Shown here one piece after another: positions 1-7,590 of a stretch of DNA of 64,000 nt (positions within the stretch are counted from its first letter, which is position 1; each line of letters starts with the position of its first letter). Position numbers and translations under genes: made by a program. The notes beneath the pieces are model-generated. The model was not told where the DNA came from. It saw only the letters and a list, made by a program, of their open reading frames with translations, and ran no database searches. The stretch covers positions 940,085 through 1,004,084 of the forward strand of contig JAFAFE010000006.1 in assembly GCA_023423655.1 (NCBI GenBank). The letters run 5' to 3'. The stretch comes from Pseudomonadota bacterium. GTDB taxonomy: Bacteria; Pseudomonadota; Alphaproteobacteria; Sphingomonadales; Sphingomonadaceae.

Positions 1-218
1 CCCGCAATCCATATATGGCCGGGCGTTTTACGGTCTTCAAACGGGTGCATATTCCCCTCCCCCATTGTTCTGCCGCCGATGCTACGCCCTTTACGCGCGC
101 CCGGCAATATACGCCTGTTTTGAAGCGCCTGCGCCCGACCAGCCGCGCTCTATCCGCGACGGGGTTTCCCTGCAAATATCAACAGGGGTTGAGGACATGT
201 CGTGCTTTCGTCATAAAG

Positions 219-851
219 ATGCTGATGTTCAAATATGTTACCGAAGCGGCTCCGCGCCGCGCCGCCATTTCTGCTCCGGGTATCGCGCCCGGTCCGGCCC
301 GTCGCCCAAAGCTCTGGCTCATAGTGCCGCTCGCCGGTGTCATGATGGTCGCAGGGTGCAGCACGCCCACGCCCGAACCCAAGCCGCAGCCGCCTTCGAC
401 GCGGCCCGTTCCGCCGCCTCCGCCGCCCGCAACGCCGCCGCCTGCGTCGCGCAATTGGGAGGATTGGCCCTATACGCCGGGCGGGTGGAGCTACCGCGCC
501 GAGGGCCAAGGATCGGTTGCGCTGTTCGGCATGGCCCCCCAAGCACCGCAGTTCAGCATCCGTTGTGACAAGGCGGCGCGGCGCATCCAGCTTGCCCGCC
601 CCGGCTTTCTGGAGCCCGGCAAGAGTGCCAATATGGTGATCCGCGCGACCACCGGATCGGCGCAATATCCGCTCGGTAATGCTGGCGGCCAGCCTGCGCA
701 AGTCGCAGCTACTTTGTCGCCGCTCGATCCGATTCTCGACAAGATTGCGTTCAGCCGCGGGCGCTTTGTCATAGAGGTTGCGGGCGCACCGACTCCGCTC
801 GTTATCCCTACTTGGCCCGAATTTGCGCGCGTCGTGGAAGATTGCCGCTGA
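219..851 (+). CDS. putative lipoprotein with proline-rich linker
   Basis: I do not recognise a family. From the ATG at 219 the product is 210 residues with a hydrophobic segment ending in a lipobox (VAGC), so it is probably a lipoprotein anchored in a membrane facing the periplasm. A proline-rich stretch of about 35 residues follows (alternating P with T, K, R and runs of P), then a globular C-terminal region of about 120 residues with no motif I can name. The reading frame stays open back to position 15, but that upstream part has no signal-like features. The stop overlaps the next start as TGATG, so the two genes are probably translationally coupled. The start is uncertain; there is no strong ribosome-binding site. 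Confidence 0.65.
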   Translation: MLMFKYVTEAAPRRAAISAPGIAPGPARRPKLWLIVPLAGVMMVAGCSTPTPEPKPQPPSTRPVPPPPPPATPPPASRNWEDWPYTPGGWSYRAEGQGSVALFGMAPQAPQFSIRCDKAARRIQLARPGFLEPGKSANMVIRATTGSAQYPLGNAGGQPAQVAATLSPLDPILDKIAFSRGRFVIEVAGAPTPLVIPTWPEFARVVEDCR

Positions 852-2227
852 TGGCAGGCCGGGGCCGGGGTAGAAAGCCAGCCAAGGCCGCCTCACGCCA
901 AAAGCGCGCGGCCTCCCCGGAAGTGGAGGGGCCGGAGGTAGACACCCCTCCCGCGCCGGATGAAAGCGCCGCTGAACCGCTCCCCGAACAACCGCCCGAC
1001 CCTGCACCCGACCCTACGTCCAAACCCGCCAGCAAAGCAGCAGCCAAAGCCCGCGCCGCGGGAAAGGCGATACCCGAACCCGGCGAAGGGCCGCTTGATG
1101 AACCCGGCACGTCGATCATCGCGCCCGCGACCAAAGCGCCAGAACCACATGATCCGCCGCTGGTCGACAAGCCCGACCGCCTCGGCCCTTCCAAGCGCGA
1201 TGCTTATGAAATTGGCGGCAAAGCGGTGCAGCCGGGCTATGAAGCCACGGTCAATATCCACATCGCCAACCTGTCAACCGCGGTGCCGGTCTCGCTCCCG
1301 ATACGCGTGGTGCATGGCCGCGACGATGGTCCGACCCTGTTCGTGAGCGCGGCGGTGCATGGCGACGAAATTGTCGGCGTCGAAATTATCCGCCGCCTGC
1401 TGCGCCGCGTCACCGGCCACCGCATCAACGGCACCTTGCTGCTGGTCCCGGTCGTCAATGTGTTCGGCTTTGTGACGCATGACCGCTATCTGCCCGACCG
1501 GCGCGATCTTAATCGCAGTTTTCCGGGGAGCGCCAACGGCTCGCTCGCAGCCCAACTGGCCAATGCGTTCCGCACCGAAGTGGTGATGCGCAGCGATTTC
1601 GGCATCGACCTCCACAGCGCCGCCGTCCATCGCTCCAACTATCCGCAAATCCGCGTGTCGGCCGACAGCGAAAAGGCCGCCGAAATGGCGCTGGCTTTCA
1701 GCCCGCCCGCGATCATCACGGCACCCTTGCGTGAAGGCTCGATGCGCGAATTTGCGCGCGCTGACGGGGTAGAAATGCTGCTTTATGAAGCAGGCGAGGC
1801 GCTGCGCTTTGACGAATTTGCAATCCGTATCGGGGTGCGCGGCATTTTGCGCGTGATGGCGCAAATGGGGATGATTGACCGCCCGCCCGAGGCCGAAGAA
1901 TTCCAGCCCGTCCTGTCGCACAAGACAAGCTGGCTGCGCTCGCCCAAAGGCGGGATTTTCGTTGCTGCACCCCATGCCGGCGCGCTGGTCGAAGAAGGCG
2001 ATGTGATCGGCACGGTCAGCAATCCGTTCGGCGACGATGCGGTCGAACTCCATGCACCGTTCAGCGGCATGATTATCGGCGAAGCGATGCTCCCCGTGGT
2101 CAATCGCGGCGACGCGCTGTTCCACATCGCCCAACTCGACCATTTCGGCACCGCCGCCGACCGGCTGAAAACCATCACCGACGCAATAAGCGCCGACCCG
2201 CTATTGGACGAGGATGAGTTGATATAA
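851..2227 (+). CDS. succinylglutamate desuccinylase/aspartoacylase family (M14-like) zinc hydrolase
   Basis: A 458-residue protein. Residues 1-110 are a low-complexity A/P/K/E-rich extension. Then comes an M14/AstE-like zinc carboxypeptidase fold: H170 and E173 in AAVHGDE and H255 in DLHSAA are the expected zinc ligands, and RDLNRSFPG is the substrate-binding segment of this family. The YEAGE region late in the domain probably carries the catalytic Glu. A beta-rich C-terminal domain (GGIFVAAPHAGALVEEGDVIG) resembles the lipoyl/biotinyl-like tail of these enzymes. The start at 851 overlaps the lipoprotein stop by one base. Family members cleave acyl or amino-acid amides; the substrate here is unknown. 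It converges on rimK and a RimB-like gene, which suggests work on C-terminal glutamate, but that is inference. Confidence 0.85.
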   Translation: MAGRGRGRKPAKAASRQKRAASPEVEGPEVDTPPAPDESAAEPLPEQPPDPAPDPTSKPASKAAAKARAAGKAIPEPGEGPLDEPGTSIIAPATKAPEPHDPPLVDKPDRLGPSKRDAYEIGGKAVQPGYEATVNIHIANLSTAVPVSLPIRVVHGRDDGPTLFVSAAVHGDEIVGVEIIRRLLRRVTGHRINGTLLLVPVVNVFGFVTHDRYLPDRRDLNRSFPGSANGSLAAQLANAFRTEVVMRSDFGIDLHSAAVHRSNYPQIRVSADSEKAAEMALAFSPPAIITAPLREGSMREFARADGVEMLLYEAGEALRFDEFAIRIGVRGILRVMAQMGMIDRPPEAEEFQPVLSHKTSWLRSPKGGIFVAAPHAGALVEEGDVIGTVSNPFGDDAVELHAPFSGMIIGEAMLPVVNRGDALFHIAQLDHFGTAADRLKTITDAISADPLLDEDELI

Positions 2228-2315
2228 GTGCTTTCCGCTGCCGCCGCTTATGTTGCGGTGCAAGTCGATGCCACGACACGCAAGGCCACCGCTAACCTCT
2301 AAAAAACCTTATGCC

Positions 2316-3233
2316 TCAATCAATCTCGTTGCGTTGCTTTGATTTTTTGCGGTTTTTCTGGTCTTCGGCCATGAAGTCGATAATCATGCCTGCAATATCT
2401 TTGCCCGTCGCTTTTTCGATGCCTTCAAGGCCGGGCGAGCTGTTCACTTCCATGATGACCGGCCCATGATTGGAGCGCAGCATATCGACACCAGCAACCT
2501 TAAGCCCCAAGGCCCGCGCCGCGCGCACGGCGGTCGAGCGTTCTTCGGGCGTGATGCGAATCGCTTTGGCGGTGCCGCCGCGATGGAGGTTTGAACGGAA
2601 ATCGCCTTTCGCGCCTTGCCGCTTCATCGCCGCGACAACCTTGTTGCCGATGACAAAGGCGCGGATGTCACTGCCTTTTGATTCCTTGATATATTCCTGC
2701 ACAAGAATTTCGACATTGGCCCCGCGAAACGCTTCGATCACGGACTTTGCCGATTGTTCGGTTTCGCCAAGGACCACACCAATGCCTTGCGTGCCTTCCA
2801 AGAGCTTGATGACCGCAGGCGCGCCGCCGACAAGGCCGAGCACATGGTCGGTCTGCCGCGCGTCATGGGCAAAGGCGGTGACGGGCAGGCCCAGCCCCTT
2901 ATGCGCCAAAATCTGCATCGAACGCAGCTTGTCGCGCGCGCGGGTAATCGCTTCGCTCGCGTTCAAACTATAGGTGCCCATGACTTCAAACTGACGCACA
3001 ACGGCGGCACCATAGAAAGTAACAGAAGCGCCGATGCGCGGAATCACCGCGTCAAAGCCTTCGACCAACTGGTCCTTATAATAAGCGGCAGGGTCCTGCG
3101 CGCTGATCGACATCGTCACCTGCAAAGTGTCGAGGTGGAAAATATGATGCCCCCGCTCGTTGGCGGCTTCGATCAGCCGCCGGTGCGAATAGAGGTTAGG
3201 GTTGCGGCAAAGAAGCGCGATTTTCATAGGCAT
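2316..3233 (-). CDS. rimK: RimK-family alpha-L-glutamate ligase
   Basis: A 305-residue ATP-grasp protein. The N-terminus (KIALLCRNPNLYSHRRL) and the ATP-grasp core, with LVQEYIKES, GSDIRAFVIGNKVVAAMKR and the metal-binding EVNSSPGLEGIE near the C-terminus, match RimK. RimK adds glutamate to the C-terminus of ribosomal protein S6 in E. coli; relatives form poly-glutamate or other peptide bonds. An alternative ATG lies two codons inside at 3227, and neither start has a strong ribosome-binding site. It lies 47 bp downstream of the RimB-like gene on the same strand, so the two probably form an operon. It converges with the M14 hydrolase gene. Confidence 0.9.
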   Translation of the reverse strand: MPMKIALLCRNPNLYSHRRLIEAANERGHHIFHLDTLQVTMSISAQDPAAYYKDQLVEGFDAVIPRIGASVTFYGAAVVRQFEVMGTYSLNASEAITRARDKLRSMQILAHKGLGLPVTAFAHDARQTDHVLGLVGGAPAVIKLLEGTQGIGVVLGETEQSAKSVIEAFRGANVEILVQEYIKESKGSDIRAFVIGNKVVAAMKRQGAKGDFRSNLHRGGTAKAIRITPEERSTAVRAARALGLKVAGVDMLRSNHGPVIMEVNSSPGLEGIEKATGKDIAGMIIDFMAEDQKNRKKSKQRNEID

Positions 3234-3280
3234 ATATTTTCATCGAAAGAGTTACATCCGCGCATAACGCACGACACCGG

Positions 3281-3778
3281 CTAATTATCCGGCGCTCCGT
3301 GCTGATATTTGCGCGCGACGTTTACAATAAAATGACGTTTGAGTGCTGTGCGTCCGACAAGCATGGGAAAAGCCATCGGCGTACGGTCGGTCAAGCTTAG
3401 CTGAACCGGAACAGAAATGCCAGCAAGTCTGATCCGCACGTCGATAATATAGCGTATTTCTTCAACGCCGTTGGAGCTGGTCACACAGCGTTGTTCGACC
3501 AGCGGCGCGCTGCACCAGATATGCTCGGCTTCGGGGCCGGTTTCGGAGCGGAAGCGCACGCGCGCTTCGCCATTTTCGCTATAAGGTTCAATGTCGGTCG
3601 CATGGAGCGCCGAGGTGCGTGCGCCGGTGTCGATCTTAGCGCGGATGCCGATAAGGCCCAAGGCTTCGACATCGACCAGTTCGGCCCAACCCAATTCGAT
3701 TCGCGGGCGCACCTTGCGCGGAGGCACAGGGGCTGCGGGGGGTTCTTGGACGCTATCTTTGGCGCTATCGTCGGCCAT
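3281..3778 (-). CDS. RimB-like ATP-dependent zinc protease (retropepsin-fold)
   Basis: A 165-residue protein of the Zn_protease/RimB family. The signature IDTGARTSALHA at about residues 50-61 carries the single catalytic Asp of the retropepsin-like fold, and LVGRTALKRHFIVN near the end is the second conserved block. The first 25 residues are a disordered A/P-rich tail. In Pseudomonas the related RimB works with RimK to modify ribosomal protein S6. Here it lies immediately upstream of rimK on the same strand, supporting a shared role. It is probably cytoplasmic, as no signal peptide is visible. Confidence 0.85.
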   Translation of the reverse strand: MADDSAKDSVQEPPAAPVPPRKVRPRIELGWAELVDVEALGLIGIRAKIDTGARTSALHATDIEPYSENGEARVRFRSETGPEAEHIWCSAPLVEQRCVTSSNGVEEIRYIIDVRIRLAGISVPVQLSLTDRTPMAFPMLVGRTALKRHFIVNVARKYQHGAPDN

Positions 3779-3804
3779 GCGTAATCCTTATCCGCAAGCG
3801 CCGG

Positions 3805-4431
3805 TCAGCGCACGGCCTTTTGACCGACGGTTTTTTCCGCAGCTTCTTTCAATCGCACCATCTGTTCGGTCATTACCTTATCGACGGCCGGGGCGACATT
3901 TTTGAGCGGGATGCGGCTATATCCGCCAACAACATAGTCCATCTTGATCTTGCTGCTGTTGGCGGGACCGAGGGTTAGCGTGAAGCTCAGTGTGCCGGTC
4001 ACCGCTTCGGACTGTAACGGCCCCAGCGCGCCCGACAGACGCAACAACTTTCCGCTATCGGCATAAAGCACGCGGGCATGTTCGACCGTGTTAGCGCGAT
4101 ATTTGACCTCTTCTTCACGGTCGGCGGTGCTGCCGGGCTTTACCAGCCTTTCGCAGAAACAGCCGCCCGCAACCGGACTAAGCGAGAAATTGGCGGCATC
4201 GCCCGACCAGCTATGCTCCGCGCTCCACCACAGTTCAGGCTGAACCAGCATCGCCCAGAGCGCATCGGGCGGGACGCCAATGTCATAATCTGCGGTCACC
4301 GCAAAACCGCTATCGGTGGCGTCGACCACCTTAGCGGCGCCAGGCGCGGCGAGGCCAGCAAGTGCCAGCAAAGCTACGCCGGAAAACACCACGCCCGGCA
4401 AAGCCGCAGCCTGTAAAATAGAGCAGCGCAT
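3805..4431 (-). CDS. exported SRPBCC (START-like) family protein
   Basis: A 208-residue protein with a signal peptide (hydrophobic segment ending GAAK) followed by a SRPBCC/polyketide-cyclase-like domain. The segment VTADYDIGVPPDALWAMLV is the usual first strand and helix of this fold, and the remainder alternates strands up to a long C-terminal helix. Function is unknown; such domains bind hydrophobic ligands. The ATG at 4431 is preceded by GGGAG nine bases upstream. An in-frame ATG at 4458 forms a TGATG overlap with the adk stop, so coupling to adk is the alternative. It is the last gene of the long minus-strand translation cluster. Confidence 0.75.
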   Translation of the reverse strand: MRCSILQAAALPGVVFSGVALLALAGLAAPGAAKVVDATDSGFAVTADYDIGVPPDALWAMLVQPELWWSAEHSWSGDAANFSLSPVAGGCFCERLVKPGSTADREEEVKYRANTVEHARVLYADSGKLLRLSGALGPLQSEAVTGTLSFTLTLGPANSSKIKMDYVVGGYSRIPLKNVAPAVDKVMTEQMVRLKEAAEKTVGQKAVR

Positions 4432-4457
4432 CGGATATGGCTCCCGATGCCCGCGCA

Positions 4458-5111
4458 TCACGCTTTCAGTATCGCTTCGATCGCGTCATTGACCGCGTCG
4501 ATCTTGGCCATGCCATCGACACGGGTCACAAGGCCGCGCGCGTCATAGATGGGGAGAATCGGTGCGGTCTTGGCGCGATATTCGGCCATGCGCGTGCGCA
4601 CCGTTTCTTCATTATCATCGGCGCGACGCTTGAATTCGGTCGAACCGCAATGATCGCAAACACCCTCTACCTTGGGGAGTTTGTAGCGGTCATGATAGCC
4701 TTCACCGCATTTGGCGCAGGTAAAGCGGCCGGTGATGCGGTGGACCAGCGCGTCTTCGTCGACCTCAAGTTCGATCACATGGTCAAGCTTGCGCCCGCGC
4801 GCGGCGAGGATTTCGTCGAGCGATTCGGCTTGCGCTGCAGTGCGCGGATAGCCGTCAAAAATCACGCTGGTGTCCGCGCTCAAGCTATCCAGCTTGTCGC
4901 CGATCAGGCCGGAGACAATTTCGTCCGACACAAGGCCGCCCGACTTCATGACCGCTTCGGCCTGTTTGCCGATTTCGGATTGCGCCTTGACCGCTTCGCG
5001 CAGCATGTCGCCGGTCGAAAGCTGGACCATGCCATATTCATCGACAAGGCGGGACGCTTGTGTGCCTTTGCCGGCTCCCGGAGGCCCAAGCAAGATGATG
5101 TTCATGGCCAT
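4458..5111 (-). CDS. adk: adenylate kinase
   Basis: Interconverts ATP plus AMP with two ADP in the cytoplasm. The 217-residue product has the P-loop GPPGAGKGTQ at its N-terminus, the AMP-binding STGDMLR, the FDGYPRT segment and a long-form LID domain. The LID carries four cysteines (CAKCGEGY and CDHCGS), so it probably binds zinc. The ATG at 5111 follows GGGGAG at good spacing; the ATG at 5105 is also possible. It follows secY by 45 bp, as in many bacterial spc clusters. Unusually, the next gene is not rpsM but an SRPBCC protein. Confidence 0.97.
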   Translation of the reverse strand: MAMNIILLGPPGAGKGTQASRLVDEYGMVQLSTGDMLREAVKAQSEIGKQAEAVMKSGGLVSDEIVSGLIGDKLDSLSADTSVIFDGYPRTAAQAESLDEILAARGRKLDHVIELEVDEDALVHRITGRFTCAKCGEGYHDRYKLPKVEGVCDHCGSTEFKRRADDNEETVRTRMAEYRAKTAPILPIYDARGLVTRVDGMAKIDAVNDAIEAILKA

Positions 5112-5156
5112 GCGCGTCTCTCCCCGCAATTTGTAAATGGTCAACCGTTCCGGTGC

Positions 5157-6530
5157 TTAGCGCCGACGCGGCCCGCCTTTCAACTTAGACTTTTTGATAA
5201 GGTCGGCATATTGGTGCGCGAGCAAATGGCTCTGGATCTGCGTCACCGTGTCGATCGTCACATTGACCACGATGAGCAGGCTGGTGCCGCCCACATAGAA
5301 GGGGATGCCCGCTCGCGCGATGAAATATTCCGGCACCAGACAGATGAGCGTCAAATAAGCCGCACCGATCACGGTGATGCGCGTCAGCACATAGTCGAGA
5401 TAGGTGGCGGTATTTTTGCCCGGACGGATACCCGGAACGAAGCCGCCCTGTTTCTTCAGATTATCCGCCGTTTCTTCGGGGTTGAACACCACCGACACAT
5501 AGAAGAAACAGAAGAAGATAATGCCCACGCCATAGAGCGCCATATAGAGCGGCGAACCATGTTGCAGCCAGGTGTTGAGCTGGATGATGAAATCACCCCA
5601 TGCGCTTTCCCCCGCCGCGCGCTGGCCCGCAAGCTGCGTGATGGTGAGCGGCATGAGCAGCAACGACGATGCAAAGATCGGCGGAATGACGTTTGCGGTG
5701 TTGACCTTCAGGGGCAAGTGGCTGCGGTCGGCTTGCATCACGCCCTGCTTGGTCTGGCGCTTGGGATATTGGACGAGGATACGGCGCTGCGCCATTTCCA
5801 TGAAACAGATGAACAGGACGAGCGCGAACAGGCCGATGGCGATGATGGCGATGGTAAGGCCGCTCATCTGACCGGTGCGGCCCTGTTCGAACAATTGCGC
5901 CAAGTGGCGCGGGCTTTGCGCAACGATACCCGCCATAATGATGAGTGAGATGCCGTTACCGATGCCGCGGCTGGTAATTTGTTCACCGATCCACATCAGG
6001 AACAAGGTGCCGCCAACAAGGCTGATAACCGCGCCGATGCGGAACATCATGCCGGGGTCAACCACCGCGCTGACGCCCGACGACAGCGATTGGGCTTCAA
6101 GGCCCGCCGCCATCGCATAGCCTTGCACAATCGCCAGCGCGACCGCGCCATAGCGCGTATATTGGTTCAATTTCTTGCGCCCGCTTTCGCCCTCTTTCTT
6201 GATAGCGGCGAGCGTCGGCGACAGGGCCGATGCCATTTGTACGACGATGGACGCGGTGATGTAGGGCATGACGCCCAGCGCAATCAAGCTCATACGTTCC
6301 AGCGAGCCGCCGGAGAAGGTGTTGAAAATATCCAACACGCCGCCCTGTGCCTGCGACTGGTAGAGTTCGGCCATCAAAGTCGGGTCAACGCCGGGGAGCG
6401 GGATGAAGCTCAGCAAGCGGAACACGATCAGCGCACCGATGGTGAACCAGATACGCTTTTTAAGCTCGGTCGCCTGACCGATTTTGGTCAGATCCAGATT
6501 GGCTCCGATTTTATCCGCGCGCGTTGCCAT
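5157..6530 (-). CDS. secY: protein translocase subunit SecY
   Basis: Channel subunit of the SecYEG translocon in the inner membrane. The 457-residue protein has ten predicted membrane segments, the plug/TM2a region (GVMPYITASIVVQ) and the cytosolic loops used by SecA and ribosomes (for example YPKRQTKQGV and FNPEETADNLKKQGGFVPGIRPG), all highly conserved. I chose ATG 6530 (MATRADKIG), the family N-terminus; the frame extends a few codons further. It lies between rplO and adk, the standard position. The 236-bp gap upstream holds a hairpin of terminator type. Confidence 0.97.
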   Translation of the reverse strand: MATRADKIGANLDLTKIGQATELKKRIWFTIGALIVFRLLSFIPLPGVDPTLMAELYQSQAQGGVLDIFNTFSGGSLERMSLIALGVMPYITASIVVQMASALSPTLAAIKKEGESGRKKLNQYTRYGAVALAIVQGYAMAAGLEAQSLSSGVSAVVDPGMMFRIGAVISLVGGTLFLMWIGEQITSRGIGNGISLIIMAGIVAQSPRHLAQLFEQGRTGQMSGLTIAIIAIGLFALVLFICFMEMAQRRILVQYPKRQTKQGVMQADRSHLPLKVNTANVIPPIFASSLLLMPLTITQLAGQRAAGESAWGDFIIQLNTWLQHGSPLYMALYGVGIIFFCFFYVSVVFNPEETADNLKKQGGFVPGIRPGKNTATYLDYVLTRITVIGAAYLTLICLVPEYFIARAGIPFYVGGTSLLIVVNVTIDTVTQIQSHLLAHQYADLIKKSKLKGGPRRR

Positions 6531-6687
6531 GTGTCGTCTCAATTCCTCATATGCGAGCGGGCGGCATGAAAAGCCCCCGCTGCTTTCAAACGGCCCTATC
6601 GCGGAATGTCGCGCAAGGGAATGCCCGTTTTATCAAATTTTCCAAAGTTCGGCGCGCCCCCGCGCTACCCTTCGGCGTTGTAAATGA

Positions 6688-6727
6688 GAAACCCCGCCAG
6701 CGCCTTCAAGAGGGCGGACGGGGTTTC
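6688..6727 (-). terminator. terminator-like hairpin between rplO and secY
   Basis: GAAACCCCG (6688-6696) and CGGGGTTTC (6719-6727) are a perfect 9-bp inverted repeat. The stem can extend inward with GCC/GGC around a one-base bulge. On the minus strand it is followed by TCATTT, a weak U-tract. It may reduce read-through from rplO into secY or protect the upstream mRNA end. The 150 bp left before secY could hold a separate promoter. Confidence 0.55.
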
Positions 6728-6766
6728 TTCGCTGTTTCCTATCGGGTCATGCCCAAAAGCGCAAAA

Positions 6767-7294
6767 TTACTTGGCTTTCTTGGCAGCGCTTTTGGCGCGC
6801 TGCTTTTCGGCATTTTCGGCAACCTTGGCCGAAGCCAGCGACACGATTTCAACCTTGCCGCCAGCCTTTTCAACTGCTGCAACAGCAGCCTTTGAAGCGC
6901 CGGCAACCGTCAGGTTGATCTTGGTCTTGAGTTCACCCTTGGCGAGCAGACGCACGCCATTCTTACCACCACGCGCAAGGCCTGCGGCCTTCAATGCGGC
7001 ATGGTCGACCGTGCCTTTGACGTCGAGCTTCTTGGCGTCGATCATCTTCTGGATCATGCCCAGATTCACTTCGGCATAGTCTTTGGCGAAGATATTGTTG
7101 AAACCGCGCTTCGGCAGACGCATGTGAAGCGGCATCTGGCCGCCTTCAAAGCCGTTGATCGACACACCCGAACGGCTGGTCTGGCCCTTCTGGCCACGGC
7201 CTGCGGTCTTGCCCTTGCCCGAACCGATACCGCGCGCAACGCGCATACGGCCCTTACGGCTACCGGCATTATCTTTGATTTCATTCAGTTTCAT
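6767..7294 (-). CDS. rplO: 50S ribosomal protein L15
   Basis: A 175-residue large-subunit protein. The N-terminus MKLNEIKDNAGSRK and the glycine/arginine-rich segment GRGIGSGKGKTAGRGQKGQ type are diagnostic for L15, and GFEGGQMPLHMRLPKRGF is the second conserved block. The C-terminus has an A/K-rich tail (KRAKSAAKKAK) slightly longer than in E. coli. ATG 7294 was chosen by family N-terminus; a start three codons upstream is open. A strong terminator-shaped hairpin ends only 32 bases before this ATG, which suggests regulated or independent expression. Confidence 0.96.
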   Translation of the reverse strand: MKLNEIKDNAGSRKGRMRVARGIGSGKGKTAGRGQKGQTSRSGVSINGFEGGQMPLHMRLPKRGFNNIFAKDYAEVNLGMIQKMIDAKKLDVKGTVDHAALKAAGLARGGKNGVRLLAKGELKTKINLTVAGASKAAVAAVEKAGGKVEIVSLASAKVAENAEKQRAKSAAKKAK

Positions 7295-7326
7295 GGTTTG
7301 CACTCGCTTTCGCTTTGGTTCGCGCT

Positions 7327-7379
7327 AAAAAAAGAAAATCCCCTCCCGCCGGATCGCTAGGATCCGGTGGCGGGAGGGG
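7327..7379 (-). terminator. strong intrinsic-terminator-type hairpin between rpmD and rplO
   Basis: On the minus strand a GC-rich stem pairs 7361-7379 with 7340-7355. The outer ten bases are CCCCTCCCGC/GCGGGAGGGG, the inner six are CGGATC/GATCCG, with a three-base bulge and a CTAGC loop. It is followed at once by ATTTTCTTTTTTT (7327-7339). This is a textbook Rho-independent terminator pointing in the direction of operon transcription, yet it lies within spc-operon genes. It may be an attenuator for rplO-secY-adk or mark the end of one transcript. Confidence 0.8.
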
Positions 7380-7395
7380 CCTCATAATATATTGC

Positions 7396-7584
7396 TTAGT
7401 CTTCTACAACAGCAACAAGGTGCGGAAGCTTACGGATCATACCGCGAATTTCCGGCGTGTCAGTGAGTTCGACAACCTTGTTCATCTTGTTGAGGCCCAG
7501 ACCGACGAGGATCTGGCGCTGGACAGCAGGACGGCGGATCGGCGAACCGATTTGCTTCACCTTGACGGTTTTCTTGGCAGCCAT
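7396..7584 (-). CDS. rpmD: 50S ribosomal protein L30
   Basis: A 62-residue protein of the short bacterial L30 type: VKVKQIGSPIRRP near the N-terminus, LGLNKMNKVVEL in the middle and IRGMIRKLPHLVAV at the end. It follows rpsE by six bases and is presumably translated from the same mRNA. The strong hairpin described at 7327-7379 starts only 16 bases after its stop. Confidence 0.97.
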   Translation of the reverse strand: MAAKKTVKVKQIGSPIRRPAVQRQILVGLGLNKMNKVVELTDTPEIRGMIRKLPHLVAVVED

Positions 7585-7590
7585 CTGATC

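Noticed and set aside
1..218. Extending the first gene to position 15
   Set aside because: The upstream frame lacks signal-like features and the lipobox distance would be too long; an internal ATG fits better.
4437..5948. A 503-codon plus-strand frame across adk and secY
   Set aside because: It spans two real, highly conserved genes and shows no family likeness.
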